DNA from: Myoxocephalus aenaeus
Lineage: Eukaryota; Chordata; Actinopteri; Perciformes; Cottidae
NCBI GenBank assembly: GCA_038501785.1
Contig: JBAMJR010000031.1
Span: 13,802,001-13,866,000, forward strand
Direction: 5' to 3'
Length of the DNA: 64,000 bases
The translations under genes and the position numbers were made by a program. The notes under the pieces are model-generated. The model had not been told where the DNA came from. It saw nothing but the letters and a program-made list of their open reading frames with translations, and did no database searches. Position 1 is the stretch's first letter. Every line of letters begins with the position of its first letter. Positions 11,872 through 26,000 of this stretch are shown one piece after another.

Positions 11872-13481
11872 TCGTCGCTCCCTCCACCCCGATTGGCATT
11901 TGTGACCAACAAGCAAGAGAGCGATGATGGAGTGAGAGAGTGAGGGAAAGTGGAAGGGCGAGATGGTGTCTTGCGTGTCTTTTCCTCAGCTCCATCGTAA
12001 AAGAGGCTTTTATATTAATCTTATTTCAGACATACCATCTGAACATGTATACTTTAATTTCTTGATGAGTCGATTAATTGCACAGTGAAAAAGGCCCAAC
12101 ACAAGTTTTTACAAATGTCAGAAAACAAAAAGATATCGAGTTTAAGATAAGTTTCTAAATTATATAATACATTGCTGGCGGAAAAAAGCAATTAATTCAT
12201 TATCAAAAGAAAACTTTTTATTTTAAATCAAGACAAATTATGGATTTTGGTGGAATGTCGTAATAGAAAAGGCTCTTTCATTTCACAGAGGTGTAAACCT
12301 CTCATATAGGCAAGCAATATATCCAAAAATACTTGATTTGGAGCAGTAACATATTGTCTAATGTTAACACATATTCAATATACAGCACAATAAAAAAGTG
12401 TGGCGAAGAGATACCTCTTGGTATTGCTCAACTTTTATAGTTCGTTTAATGACTAAGAATTATGGTGGGATTATCTGGTTTATCTAAGTGAGGCCAGGGG
12501 TCAGGCAACAGGCTCAGAATAAACATCACACCATCTCTGGGAGTACCACGGGCTTTCTGACAAATTAAATTATTAAATAAAATCCCGACGTCCAACTCCT
12601 ACTTTCCGTTCCACCTGTTACATGACAAATGCCGTGATGTGAATCATAAATCGTGAGTCACGAGCCGTCAATTTCCGAGGCACAACTCGGCCAAGCAACC
12701 TGTTTCGAAAGCAAAACCTTGCATTGCGTTTCTGTTCTCGGGCGAAACAATCCACTGGAACAGCTTTCGGAGGGATTGGCCAAACAATTCATCGAGCTGG
12801 CCGTGAGAGTGGGTATCAAACAGGGACGTGGGCCAAAATTCAGGCCTCTTTTTGGTCCAGATTTCCACAGACAGACTTCCAAGAGTTCCTGAAACGCTAC
12901 AGGCTGGAATTATGACGTCACTTCCTGGGTGACCTCCGGAATTCTGTGTCAGAAACCGTTGAGCTAAACACGAAACGAGCAATTCTTTCAGAAGAACTGC
13001 TCATTATCCGTCAGTAGATTAGAAATGTTGAACTAATTAGCTCTTAAATGTGAGAACCTGAACTAATGTGCATTTAAAGCACTACAAACAAATATATAAC
13101 TGGTTATACTACTTTGTCTGTCTTTATAATTGCTTTGAGCCCTGATCTGCCTGAATCAATGATAATGAGACTCAATGGTCACAAATGTAACGCTCAATGA
13201 GTCCCAGAGAGCCTGACGATGATGAGCTGGGCTTTTGATGAGCCATGCCTCCAGCATGGTGTAGCGCTGAGGGCAGCGGTCCAGGCTCAGACGGATGTAT
13301 CTGTATTGACACACGTCGAGAGGTCACGTGATACGTAGCCCCAAAAATGAAACTTAAAAATACGTTTCAACTCTGCCGGTGTTCTGGATTACAATCAAGG
13401 CAGAATATCCTGAGATCGCCAAAAAATACTGAATACAGAAAACCCTGCTTCCATATCCAACATCCTGTCTTTGTGAAGTGG

Positions 13482-13567
13482 GGTTTAAGTTACGGAGTAG
13501 ACTGGACTAAAGGTTTAAGTTACGGAGTAGACTGGACGAAAGGTTTAAGTTACGGAGTAGACTGGAC
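13482..13567 (+). repeat. 30-bp minisatellite, 2.9 copies
   Basis: Units at 13482-13511, 13512-13541 and 13542-13567 (partial) begin GGTTTAAGTTACGGAG. They differ by single bases near the unit ends. The 30-bp period equals ten codons, so one open frame repeats the peptide GLSYGVDWTK; I see no gene context for that frame. Confidence 0.95.
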
Positions 13568-14094
13568 ATAATGAACACACGCTGGGTGTCGTTGTCTCAC
13601 CCCGAGGTGGGACCGGCTCGTAGCAGAGCAACAAGCTCAGGGCTCCCACTCATACTTGGCGTAATGGTGTGTTGTATTTTTATGCACTTTATAATAGTTT
13701 TTATGTTGGTCGTATAATTGTATTACGTCATATTTAATCGCCCACACCGTGAATGCCGGTCAATGAAAATATTGTCTTACACGAAACCGGTCCGTGCCGC
13801 AAATTTTTTTGCCTTAGGGAAATACTGCTTTAAATAAAGCTGACAACCAAATACGAGGCGATTTCCACAATACGCAAAAATTCTCACTGGATGAAAATAA
13901 ACTAATCCACTGAGATAGAAGGAAACTAAACATTATGTCCTGATTATCCTGCCAGGGCGGCATGGTGTGGATTTTTATAGCAGTGACTCATTTTCACAGA
14001 GTGAAGAACACACACACACACACACTAGCAGGATTTGGAGACTTGGGGGCAGCTCTCAACGCAAGAGCTTAGTGACACTATTGAGACATGCATA

Positions 14095-14098
<4 letters not shown>

Positions 14099-14171
<73 letters not shown>
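14099..14171 (+). repeat. (CA)36 microsatellite
   Basis: A pure CA tract of about 73 bp. Confidence 0.97.
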
Positions 14172-14172
<1 letters not shown>

Positions 14173-15759
14173 AAAGACTGTTACCTTCAGATTAGCTTTA
14201 AGGCTAATGCCAACATAAATGTGGGTGTTGGTGCCTATCCGCCGACTTCAAACCCTGGGTCGACTCTAAATCTTGAGTATATTTGAAGTGATTTCTTTTT
14301 GTTGCCTTAAAGCAAAAAACAGCCCCAAAAAAAAATGCACAATGGCTACTCGACTTGTGTTGTGGATGTTTTAAAAAGTTGAACTTGGCGCCAATGACCT
14401 TTTCAGGATCCTACATTTCCATCCGGCTTGAGCAGTGCTCACCATGAACTTGTGTCGCTTTCAATCCTGACTAACTAGAACAAATCCGTGTCCTCGGGGG
14501 AAGACTTATGAGCAATGATCCCAGTAGGACAGTAGGACAGTCTGTGCACTGTGCACCTGCCTATACTCCTGCCCAGATTCTCCCAGCTATTTGGGTATTT
14601 CAAAGCCGAAAACCTTCGGTCAATGTGTTGCTGCGAGATGCTGAGAAGAAGATGGAATATTGTTCACATGTTTAAATATGAATGCGTCTTGGCTTAGAGA
14701 TGCATCCAATTCCACATGTGCGTACCACATCATGAGTCCGCAGCGTGCCAGTAGATGTTAAGTATTTTACAAATGAGTTTTCTTTTCAGAGGGGGGCTCT
14801 GCTACTCCGTCAAGCTTTCAGAGCTACTGTGGAGCCCACACAGTCAGTAACTGCATATTTTCGGAAAGAGATTTCCGAGAGAAGCAGACAGTCGGGTCTA
14901 CAATATGCGTTAAAGGGATATATCCATGATGTCAAACGGATTCAGCAGTAAAAAAATAAAAAAATAAAAAGGTGTAAAAGTGAACCACCACATCACCTGG
15001 CAATCGAGACAGAAGCCAATGAAATTGAGGAACAACCTTGTTCCTGTAAAGCCGAGTAGGTCTTTATTCGCTGTTACAATAATAAAAAATGGTAAACGAG
15101 TGCATGAGAGTGGATGGAGCGGGTGGGTTAGTTATCAGACACTTGTCGGAGCTGTCCGATGCTACACTTTGATTGGATAGTCTGTGTTGGAGAGGTGAGA
15201 TTTGACAAAGGGTCAATCGCGATTATCGGTTGCTGCATTAGGAAGGTTTACACTTGAATTGTAATTCCTGTTCAAGTTGAAGATGTTTTACCAAGTTGCT
15301 GGAGTATGAATTAATATGATGTAAAAATAAACAATTCAATTAATTCATATCCATGTATTTATTTGTTACATTTTGGAGGAATCCACCATTTATGTAATTA
15401 GATTGACCTATAGTACAATTATTTAATTCATTAGTTGATCATCAGAAAATTACTCCTAAGTCTCATTTGATAGTCGATCAATGATTATATGTCGAAGAAA
15501 AAGCAAAATGTTGGACAAAACAAGATATTTTGAAGACCAAGTCATTAATTGATTGATCAATGATTTCAAGACTGATCAATAATGAAAATATTCATCAAGA
15601 TAAGTCCTTAGCCAATGCCATGCAAGGGAATTAAAGGAGTGTGTTATTTATAGCAACTTCCTCAAGCTGGAAAATAAAGTTAGTAAATCAATGCCTTACA
15701 GTATACTGAACAGTTCATGTTGGGAGTCTGCAAGGAAGCAGTTACAGTATGTGTCTTTC

Positions 15760-15761
<2 letters not shown>

Positions 15762-15822
<61 letters not shown>
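15762..15822 (+). repeat. (CA)30 microsatellite
   Basis: A pure CA tract of 61 bp. Confidence 0.97.
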
Positions 15823-15824
<2 letters not shown>

Positions 15825-16283
15825 CCAGGACATAACATGTGCCCTCACTCCAAATAAAGTCTTTCTTTCAGATGGATTTCCAATAGGAAATATCAGTGCC
15901 TCGAGGATCAGTAATGGTGAGAAAAGAAAACAGAGAAAGATCATTCCAGAATGATAAAAAAAAGAGAAGAAAATCTCCCATATAACCTAACTTAAAGCAT
16001 ATAAGTTAGTCACACGCACACACACACTTTGCTTTTTCCAAACCTATACTCACACAAAACCCCTATCTCTTCTTACCAAACTGCTCCCCCTCAAATAAAT
16101 ACAAAAACACACACGCACTGAATGGAACGAGCAAACACACTAAGTGCAGTGTCACAGTACGCCGTCACCCGGCTGTTCAATTATTCAACAGTTCCTCACA
16201 GGCGATTTTGCACATCAGAGAAAGTGAGGGAGGAGGAGGAGCAGGGAGGTTGCTCGTGAGTTAGTGTTATAAGGAGCAACAGG

Positions 16284-16284
<1 letters not shown>

Positions 16285-16356
<72 letters not shown>
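16285..16356 (+). repeat. (CA)36 microsatellite
   Basis: A pure CA tract of 72 bp. Confidence 0.97.
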
Positions 16357-16359
<3 letters not shown>

Positions 16360-16508
16360 AGCTGAAGAGCAGCGTAGCACCTTAGCTGTAGTAATTTAAC
16401 CAACACAGGTAATCAGAGGCTACATCATGTTTTACTTGACGTACCCTATAATCAGCTGTAACCACCAACTTAACAGTGATTGTCCACACACCCCGTACAC
16501 ACACCCCG

Positions 16509-16536
16509 TACACACACACACACACACACACACACA
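16509..16536 (+). repeat. (CA)14 microsatellite
   Basis: A short CA tract preceded by two copies of ACACACCCCGT. Confidence 0.9.
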
Positions 16537-17547
16537 TTAAGTGTTGTGAATCCATGCAGCAGAGTATTAGAGATAAGAAAAACATTTTAAAAAAGAGCAC
16601 TTTACAACAACATTGTGTTATTAAACTGCTATTAAGATGCCAAGGCTTAAAACAAGAAACTAAATGAAAGATTGTTTTCCTATTTCTTAAAAAATATGTA
16701 TTTAAAAAAAAATACAAATACGTTCTTTTCTATTTATTTTTTTACTTAACTTTCTGTATTAAACATAAAAAAACATCATCTGAATGAACCTTAAAACGGT
16801 TTGGTAACGCGTTCATGGTTCTACTTCTGGCTCCATCGTGACAGCGCCCCTGTGCACCATGTGTCTTCTGTGACACGCCCGCAGTAAAACACATGTCCAA
16901 ATGTGGGAGTTTACTCTATTTTAGTTTTTTGAAAATCCTTGTAGGCCCTGAAGCTCTTCATTATTTTAAAAGCACGACTCCACCAGCGCCACCTCCTCTA
17001 AGCTGACTCATTGTACTAAAACACCAACATGCCCGTGTGTTGGAGTTTATGCAAATCATGTCCGACAACCACTCAATTAATTGGAGGAGATTTGTACAGA
17101 CTGTGCGTGTGCACCTTAGCAATACTTATTTAGTCACTTTCCAGAGGGGAATTTTAAATGTAAAACATTTAAAATCTTAAATAACACTTCATAATCACCC
17201 CAGGCCCTTCACTAAGACCACGCCTGCAGTGTCTTTGGATGTGTCCAGACAGTATTGAGTGTAGGTGACACGCTTTTTTTGAAACGCTCAAAGCCCAATA
17301 CACAAAATATGTGATTATACTCGTGAAACACAGGGAAATAGACTTCAAGTGTAAAAAATAGGCCTGTGTAGACAGTTGGATGTCTAAAAACGTGCTTTCA
17401 TTAGAATCACTTTCTGCCAAGGAAATAGTCCCAATGAAAACTGTTGACGACAAGGTTTTATCTCAGTGGGTCCCCAACTATTTGGCCTGTGACTCCGTAA
17501 AACAAAGCAATGTCCACATGTGTTTACAAGCTATGAGTTCAACTAAA

Positions 17548-18200
17548 CATATGATTAGGGCTGTCAAAATTGCTAAAAAATGACGTTCGAATATTCCCTT
17601 TAAAAAAAACACATATTCGAACATATGTGTAAATACAAAATTCTTCAGTTTAGGTGTTCACACTCTCTCCCCCCGCACCGCACCGTCGGTCGCGCATAGC
17701 GGTTTAAATGAACGGCAACAATAAACACATGCTGAGTGCTGATCAGGGATAAGGTACCTCGGTTCCAGTGCTTCACAGAACTCCCTGAAGCCCTCATGTC
17801 CTTGCATACGAACGAAATCAATGTTTGCGTGCAGGCCTCCTGTCGTGCCGCAGACAACGAACTTGTGGCGGACGGCGCAAAATACGTATCCAGGCGGGGC
17901 TGTTTCTCTGAAGTTCCACATTTTATGCCATATTCTCTTGGGTGCACATTCTGGAGATGTGGCCTCAAGTTGCTTGTCGTTGAATGGTAAGCTAACTCTA
18001 GCTTACATAGCGTAGCGACCCTGGGTCAGGAAAGCTACGAGACGTTAGCTGGCTTACAGGGTGTTTATTAAGGGAACATAGAACAGGCTACTGTGGGCCG
18101 CAGGCTACGCCAACACAACAGCAAAACCCCGTGAAAGCCTCAACCAGCTTCACGTCTGCTCCGGGTCATAGACTCTGCCCCGAACGGCTCGACACGCACG

Positions 18201-18236
<36 letters not shown>

Positions 18237-18418
18237 GAGGACACTTCATCGCGGCCGCGGCGGGGGTTGCCAGATTCACGATAATTATCCTCCGAAATAC
18301 TTTTTTTTTTTTTTTTTTTACATTCGAATATTAATTTGCACATTCGAAATTCTGTTTTTAACAACTATTCGAATATATATTCGAATTTCGATTATTCGTT
18401 GACAGCCCTACATATGAT
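17548..18418 (-). mobile_element. hAT-family remnant with exact 8-bp target duplication
   Basis: The 855-bp element (17556-18410) begins TAGGGCTGTCAA and ends TTGACAGCCCTA, perfect 12-bp inverted ends. It is flanked by CATATGAT on both sides (17548-17555 and 18411-18418). Subterminal regions are rich in TTCGAA and ATTCGAATA motifs. Inside, minus-strand frames at 17645-17968 contain a BED-finger-like piece (RPHLQNVHPREYG) and, in another frame, EGFREFCEALEPRYLIP, a phrase typical of hAT transposases. The transposase is therefore broken by frameshift and mostly deleted, so the copy is non-autonomous. Confidence 0.9.
18208..18233 (+). repeat. (CA)13 microsatellite inside hAT element
   Basis: A CA tract lying within the hAT remnant, preceded by CACG units. 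Confidence 0.88.
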
Positions 18419-21400
18419 AAACAGAATGTTGTCCTCAGATTGTTTAAAAAAAAACGGAGAAACTTTTTTTTACTTGCCAACTTCACTTCTTCTCTTCTGT
18501 CCAGTTAATCTCTTTACGACCCCTGAGACTTATCGCGCGACCTTCAGGAAGGGTCCTCGCCGCAGTTGGGCAATGCAGAGTGACGAGGACAGCGTCCCGA
18601 AAGAGACTTCTCGCCCGAGTTTGAAAATGTCGTTTGGAATAGCGACGACACCAGACTTTCATTCCATTCACCTCAAATGACTTCTTTTGACATGTCGGAG
18701 CAGGGAAAGCACCGATGTGATTAACATCATTAACCAACTCCAGGAACACTTAATGAAAGACAGCAATCAGTAGCGTTATTCATTTCACCTGAGAGGGAGT
18801 GTCCTACCATGACATGTCAAAATGTCTCCTGGAACAAAGTACTATCGGCTTGACCGATACTGCACTTTGTCACAAATCAATATCTGCAGACCATAATGAC
18901 ACAGAGGATAGTAAAGACACAACAGCTGTGGTGAACCAAGCACAGGGCTACAACGCCGTTTCTGTACAAAATAATCGTCGGTACGTTATTGTTGCGTTGA
19001 TCATAAGGAAGAATTCAACAAGGCCAAAAGGAAAAACTAGAATTTGTACCGATCACATCAGTCTTTGTTCGATTCCCGTCATATGAGACACAGAATTGTG
19101 GCCTATGATCAAAATGAAATTCTCGGGTAGGGCATGGACACTTTTGGCTCAAGCAGGACTCTTCAAAAAGAAAAACACACTCATGGTTTCTTGATCCTTC
19201 GCTTACTTCCCATTGCAATTAGAAGCAATCGTCATCCAACGTCACCTACAGCTCATTAAACCTCAAATGATGAGAAAATATTGCAGATTTTTTTTTATAT
19301 CATCAAGAAGTAGGAGATTCAGATGCCCTATTTCACGTTCACCGTGGCTCGCTCAGGTGCTGGTCGCCGCTGGTGAACGAGCTCATGTCAGGAGTAATGA
19401 CGGGACCGGCTGACTGGAGACCTGTCAATCAGAGGGTTAACACAGGGAGTGATCTCTGAAGCGTCGACCCACACGCAAAACAGAGGTAATCCATAAAAGC
19501 TGACCCCCCGGGGTCGCAGGGTTCAACAGAGAATCTGTCTACAGCAGCTCAGTTTTCTTTGAATAGAAAAATGAACAAAGTCTTAATACCCAATTAGCTA
19601 TGTACAGTACTTAGTGTTAATGATATCTTTGCACCAGTCATGACACATCCCTTCAAATAATTGTTAGAGCGTCGGCTGATTCAGATTTTTACATTTAGTA
19701 GCAGCACTAGCGTGTGCACACTGGCTCTGCTGCTTAATATACAACCATACGGTTTTAATGCTAAACGTTTGTTTTTATTAACATGGTTAAGCGGCCATTT
19801 TCACTTTCAAATCAATGGCCGTTTCCACAGTCAGACCGCAGAATGTGAGATTGTGTTTAACTCCTCGATACTGAAAGGGAAATATTTGTTTTGGGCCAGT
19901 TATAAAGTACTCACCAACGTAGGCGCATGCATAATGTGCATTGGTGGAATACTTCAGTTTTAAATGATATAAGAATACTACCAGGGGAAACAAAAGAAAA
20001 AAAAATCTAAAAATAAAACATAAGTATTCAACTATTTTCCCACTGGGACATTTCCTCTTCTCCTGCATGCTTACACCATAACAGCATAATCAAAAATAGC
20101 ACAGTCCCGTGAACAAAGCAAATTATTCTCTCAGCTGGAGCATGAGTTTAGGGGAATTGTGTCTAAATAAAAAGGTGTTTATAAGGGTTAAAAATTGTTA
20201 TTGTCAAGTTTACAGGAAATATGACAAAAATTGGTTCCATGATTTATTCCAAACTGCTAGTGTTTACCAAGGAGGATGTGACTAATATAGAGAGAGACTT
20301 GGTTACAGAATAGACACTGATAGACAGACAATGTGTCTGTTGACAGTTTAGCTTACAGTTCAGGATTCACATTAAAAAAGGAAAAGGGAGATTTATGTAT
20401 ACCCAACCCTCACCTTTAGTTTGGCGTTAGTATGCATGAGGAGATTGGTTATGTAAGAACATTATAACATTTAACACAAGGGGGAAAGAAATCTAGGGGA
20501 CTTCTTTAAGATGTCTTACAAGTTTATCTTGCTATGGATTGTGCATTTTCAATAAGTAGCTTCCCTATAGCTAAATGTTCTTATATCCCTGCCGTTGATT
20601 CACTTAAAGAAAAGGGAAGAGGACAGACAATTAAGAAGGTAAGTGTCAATTAGGTTTGGTCGTTGAGGTCTTGGCCTTTGGCTTTCTATTGACCCTGGGT
20701 AACGCGTAGGCCTGCTGCTGGTGCTAAACTGGTGTGAATGTCAAAGACTGGCAATTCGATAAGCGCTGGTGTTTTCATCAATGTGTGTAACGCTCACTGC
20801 CCATTGGCCACGTCCAGCCAGCCTCAGCTGGGGGCGCCGGTGACGAGACGGACCGTATATATCGACTCGGCAATAACCCTGGGCCTGTTTGTGACACTAT
20901 CAATTCCCAGCTGTATTGATTTTCATTGCGGCTGCAAAAGTGCTCTTCAGCTGCAAACGCAAAACACATGATAGCTGTGGAATCACATGCGCATTCAAAA
21001 AGGACACAGACAAAGTCAAGCACATGTACACGCTAATGATTGAGGAACAACGTTATATATATATATATATATAATTTTTTTTAGGCTCCTAAATGGTGGG
21101 ACACCACACCAGATAGTATAGCAGAGAGAGCGATCAGTCTGAGGCTTTTTGACATCAAGGCCACATCCCAGCCAATATGAATTAACTAGGATTTGCTCCC
21201 GCTGTGTCAGGCCTGAGGTTTCGTCCCCCCACGATCAACAATTCTGTCTGAAGAACTCTTTGCACGTGGGTCTTAGAGGACACTCGTGCTGAGGGAGTCC
21301 TAGCCGTGTCCCCCGATACCGCCGTTACGCATGCTGGTGGTCAAATGCCGACATTGGCTAGTGAGTCATCCCTCTGTTGTAGCCCCATCCCGCTCTCCCA

Positions 21401-21570
21401 CAAGGCCATGCAAAATGCATGAGAGTGCCACAGAGTTCCGAGTGCATGAGAGAAAATGTGCAAAACACACACATATGAGCCTTGATCATGGAGACGCAGA
21501 CACACACACATTGAACGCATGTAATCATTACACAAAGTGCTGCAGTCATTTAATCAGCAGTGGGCATGGA

Positions 21571-21595
21571 CACACACACACACACACACACACAC
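21571..21595 (+). repeat. (CA)12 microsatellite
   Basis: A short CA tract. A GT-rich stretch in opposite orientation follows about 40 bp later. Confidence 0.88.
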
Positions 21596-22975
21596 GGAGG
21601 TACACACCATTTGATCTGGTTTCAGGTCCAAGTGTGTGTGTTTGTGTGTGTGCGCGCGCATGTTTGCATGTGTACATAGGGAGGGCTGAGCATAGACTGA
21701 AGTGCTACTCTAACCCAAACTAGAGAGCAGCAGAGAAATCAATATATAGCATGTTCCCCCAGTGGAAGCAGCGCAAAAGAGAAATTATTAGAACATGCAG
21801 AGTTTGTTTATTTTTTTTCCATCATGAAATATTATAGAGACTCAATTTAAAACAGACAGGCTGAGCTGAGCTGCCGTTAGCTGGGGTGCGAGTGGCGCTC
21901 CAGCGTCAAGCTCCCACTGCTCTTTGCATGCGTCTACCGTTCCCAGTTAGGTTGAGCGAGCCATGCTCCTCCTCATCCGGTGATCCGGTGCCGCAGACTG
22001 AGAAGAAAGATTTAGACCCCTTGCCTGAGGAAGCATCCAAAGCTTTTCCTCGCCCCCTTCTTTGCTTAATCTGCCATGCGAGGTTTGCCGAATTCAGAGC
22101 AAATAGCGACTGTCCTCCAGACAAAGCCGAAGCAATGATCACGGAGTCTGCTCTAAATCTCTCGGCGAACGGATTCCATGCAAGACGCCGATGCCGGCTG
22201 GATGAGACGCCCTCTCTCTGACTTTCATGAAGGCCGTTTTCTTGGAGGGAAAACCATGATGTCATGCAATCATTCGCAGGGGCCTCACGGGATGGCGGGG
22301 GGATGTTGTGATTCAGGGTTATACATTCATGGCTAGGACTCCCACAGCTGTCAGCTCCATAATAGATTCGATAAAAACATCCTGCAACCAACTAGTGTAT
22401 CACAGGGAGACATTTTCTGAGGGAGCCTGTGGCTTCCAGTTGACCGTGAAGAGAAGAAGACAGTGAAACACCTCAAACTTCATCTTTTCTCACTTGATCA
22501 GTGCGATAGAAGAGCCGTTGGTGTGTCAAAGTCGACATGGAAATGGTAAGGAAGTAAGGCGGTGGGGTAATTTGACTCATCTGGCTGTCGCTCCTCAATG
22601 GATGCGACACAGCGAGATAAGCCTGAGCAGACTAACCTACAACCTCTTCAACAGGAAAGAGAGAGCGATCAGCTAAAATGAAAGAGAATGAGAGAGGGAG
22701 GAAATTTTGCAGAGGAAACCCCAAAAAGGAAACATGCAACTAGGCCACTGAGTCATTTCCCTTGTGTTTTGCCTCTTCCTCTTCGTCTTTTTCAAATATA
22801 CACAGACAGTATAAATTATATACATCATCACTGAGGTTTACACAGAGTGGGAGAGGGCCCATGGGTTTTAGGACTTAGCATTTCAGCTTTTTATCCTCTG
22901 TAAAGTCTGCCCGCAATTAGTTTGGGAATTAATTCAGGCTCAGAACTTAGCCTCCCCCTTTTAGATCTGTACTGG

Positions 22976-22978
<3 letters not shown>

Positions 22979-23014
<36 letters not shown>

Positions 23015-23027
23015 ACACACACACTAA
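22979..23027 (+). repeat. (CA)n microsatellite with one AT interruption
   Basis: A CA tract interrupted by a single CATA unit. Confidence 0.9.
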
Positions 23028-26000
23028 AAAGAATCAATGTAAAGGAATATCTAAATCTATCAATATGCCAACTGAAGCTAATGCGTTGGGTCTTTAGAGC
23101 CCCAGCCACTGAAGTATTGATGAGTTTTGCTTAACAACCGTTTGTGCAACGATACCCAATAAAAACAGAGCTGACTTGGCTGCGGATTGGACAGGCTATG
23201 TCAAATAAAGATTCCCCTTTACTGTGCGGGGTCAACTTATCAAATGTCTTCTCTGTCCACCAGTGAGTGTCTAAATTGTTTGGGTTGAAAGTCACAAAAG
23301 AAAGAAAAATCTGCAACTAATGATTCATTTCATGATTAACTGATCTGTCAATGTATCTTTCTTTTTTTAAATTATTTAGTCATGAAAAACGGCAAAACTA
23401 CCAGACACAAGAACAGTTTGCTCTGAAGAACCAATAACCCGCTAACACCAAGATGTTTTTTAATGCACAATTTGTTTTTTCATTTGCACAAATCATCTGT
23501 CGCTGTCAACATCAAGATTACACAAAATACAGAAAATATATCAATTTTTACCTGTACATAATCATCCAGTCCATGTACTGTATATCCATTCAGTATTTAT
23601 CTATTTGCACTATTTGTTAACTTATAGAACACTTGACTTGTATGGAGAGTTTTATTTCTTATTTTATTGCTGGGCATTGAAGTGTTTTATATATCTATAT
23701 GTATATATTTGTATAATATTCCCATTTACACTCATGTACATGACAGTCCTGTTTATTTTTTACCGATATTGTATCTGTCCAACTTTATTGTACCTTTTCC
23801 ATTATTTCTATTTCAGTACTTTGTGAGCCAAAGTCCTTGTATATGTGGCTAATAATGCAGATTCTGAAAAGTAGTTCTGAAAGCCCACAGCAGAGTCTTC
23901 AAAAAACATCTTTGATATTTATTTGTTTACTGGCTGAGGAGTTCAGTTTCTCCGTCTAAGACACATACACAAAAAAAATAGATGCATATCCAAGTTTCAT
24001 ATTTAAAAAGGACAGTGTCAGTCCAACAACTAGATCATCCTGCTGCCTGTTCTTTGTCTATTTCTGCCGTTTTCCCTTCATTCCAGACAGTCACCGTTGC
24101 TTCGGGCCTGCGGTTCCTGGTGGGATCTATTAACTTCTACAAACTCTCACACCCAGTCTCTTTGGGAAATGGAATTGTGTTTTGAGAGCAGTCACAAGTT
24201 CCTTCCAGTAAATGTTCACTCGAACATCCACTGCTTTAGCCGTGCAGTCTGATCACTCCTGGACGGTCCTGTTTGTTGCCCGTCAATTATTAATCAGGTA
24301 AATCTTTATAATGCGTATATAATAATGGGAAACCCTTTATTTATAACACATAGCACAATCAATCAGCGCGAGAGAGAGAATGAGAGAGCACAGCTATGCA
24401 GACAAACGCTCTGAGGTGACATGATGTCAGGGAGAGTCAGATGTATTCATCCATACTTCATGTTTAATATCTTGACTCATAACAGTCTGATACTACTGTA
24501 CTGTATAACTAAGAACTCGTACTTGACATTGACCCTCTGGACCAGGATGCAATCAACAGTTTAAAAGCTAATCAATGAACGGCTGCTTAATTATTGCTGT
24601 GTGTTACAGTGATAACAAAGTGTACCAGCAATAAAATCCAGCCTGTGATTATTGGCGAGAACAGTAACTTGAACCAAACTTGAACTTGAATCTAAATCGG
24701 ATATTGGCCTGCTTCCTGCTCTTCCCCGTGGAGTGGTGAAAAAAATGAACAATAGTATCACAGCAGGAAACAATAGCTGGACATGGGTCACGGAGGCTGC
24801 CGTCTATGAAAAGCCAGGAAGGGCTTGCGCACGCTTCGCCGTCTTTGATACTCTCGCGGCCTGGTGATTTAACCGTTTCCTCCCTTATCCTCTGGGACGA
24901 TATCATCCCTGCAATTATCCCAGGGTTTGTGGCCTCCTGGCTTTGCAGCGCTGCACATCTGGTGTGTTTGTCTTTGTGTATGATGAGAGGAAAACAAGAA
25001 CACGAATGAGGGGTGGGGGGTGTTGACTGGCAGAGTTTCCTCCAAGTCACTGTTTAATTGGACGTTTCTTCAGTTCAACCTCAGGCTCTTCGGTTTCACA
25101 AAAGGTACATACAAAAGCTGTCCTAGCATGGACTGTTAATCAACAAAAGGGTGGCAGGAGTAGCTGCTTTGTAGCCTGCATTTTCCTCAAAAGAAACTCT
25201 TAGGTTCCCCTATGCGATATGAAAACACATTTCACATCCAGTCTGAGAAATCAAGGGGTAGAGACATAATGGCAGCAACTATGGGAGGAGGTGGAAATAT
25301 AAGAAAGTAGCCGCATTGTCCAATCGTTAAACATAATTTGTTAGCCTGTTGTCTTGAACTTTACATTTTTTTTTAAAGGGAATCCTGCAATAACCATATC
25401 GAGCCAGGCGAAGCCACAGACTTAACTAAAAAATACAAAATAAACTAAGTCACATTTAGCCTGAATCACTGCTGGCTGGCTAGAGCGCAACACAATCTCC
25501 CCCAGATTCATCAGAGGCAAATCTCCACTTGACCCAATGGAGGCAGTCCAGTCACAGCATTAGGGCTGCGTAGAGCTTGGGCAGAGGCCTACTTTCTCTT
25601 GGGACTGGGGGGGGGGATGGGGGTGGGTTTGGCGCATACTCTGGGAGCCCGACAGATGAGGAGTTATCAAGCATTTACGTCAGGTTCTGTGGCAGCCAGA
25701 CCGAAAAGGTTCTGCGCAATCTTGCCAGGCGACATCACCCTTAAAAGCCCTTCATCGTTTGGTAATGCTACGGACTGAAAGCTTGTCGGCAGTCATAAAA
25801 TAATACTAATATTGGCAACAGTGGCTGCTACTGCGCTGCCGTGAAAGTGCTCAACTAACACACCGGTGAAATGTGCGATGACACACAAAAAATAAAAAAA
25901 ATGAAAGGCATGTTCGTAAAAAAATAAATCTAAAAAGGCACCGAGTAGAAATTATGATGTAGAACTGTGAGACACAAAAGCGCTTTGGGCAGGCAAAGGA

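Noticed and set aside
11641..11995. PolyGly and polyArg open frames
   Set aside because: Produced by the CTC triplet tract; no conserved flanking protein sequence.
12653..12982. Overlapping open frames of 74-104 codons on both strands
   Set aside because: No recognisable domain. Overlap on both strands with balanced composition suggests an old repeat or chance.
21906..22391. 161-codon minus-strand open frame
   Set aside because: The longest non-repeat frame in the taok3 intron, but I see no domain, and no convincing splice sites or homologous phrase.
23600..23870. Possible LINE 3' end
   Set aside because: AT-rich with repeated TATAT and TTTAT phrases only; no reverse-transcriptase remnant or diagnostic tail.
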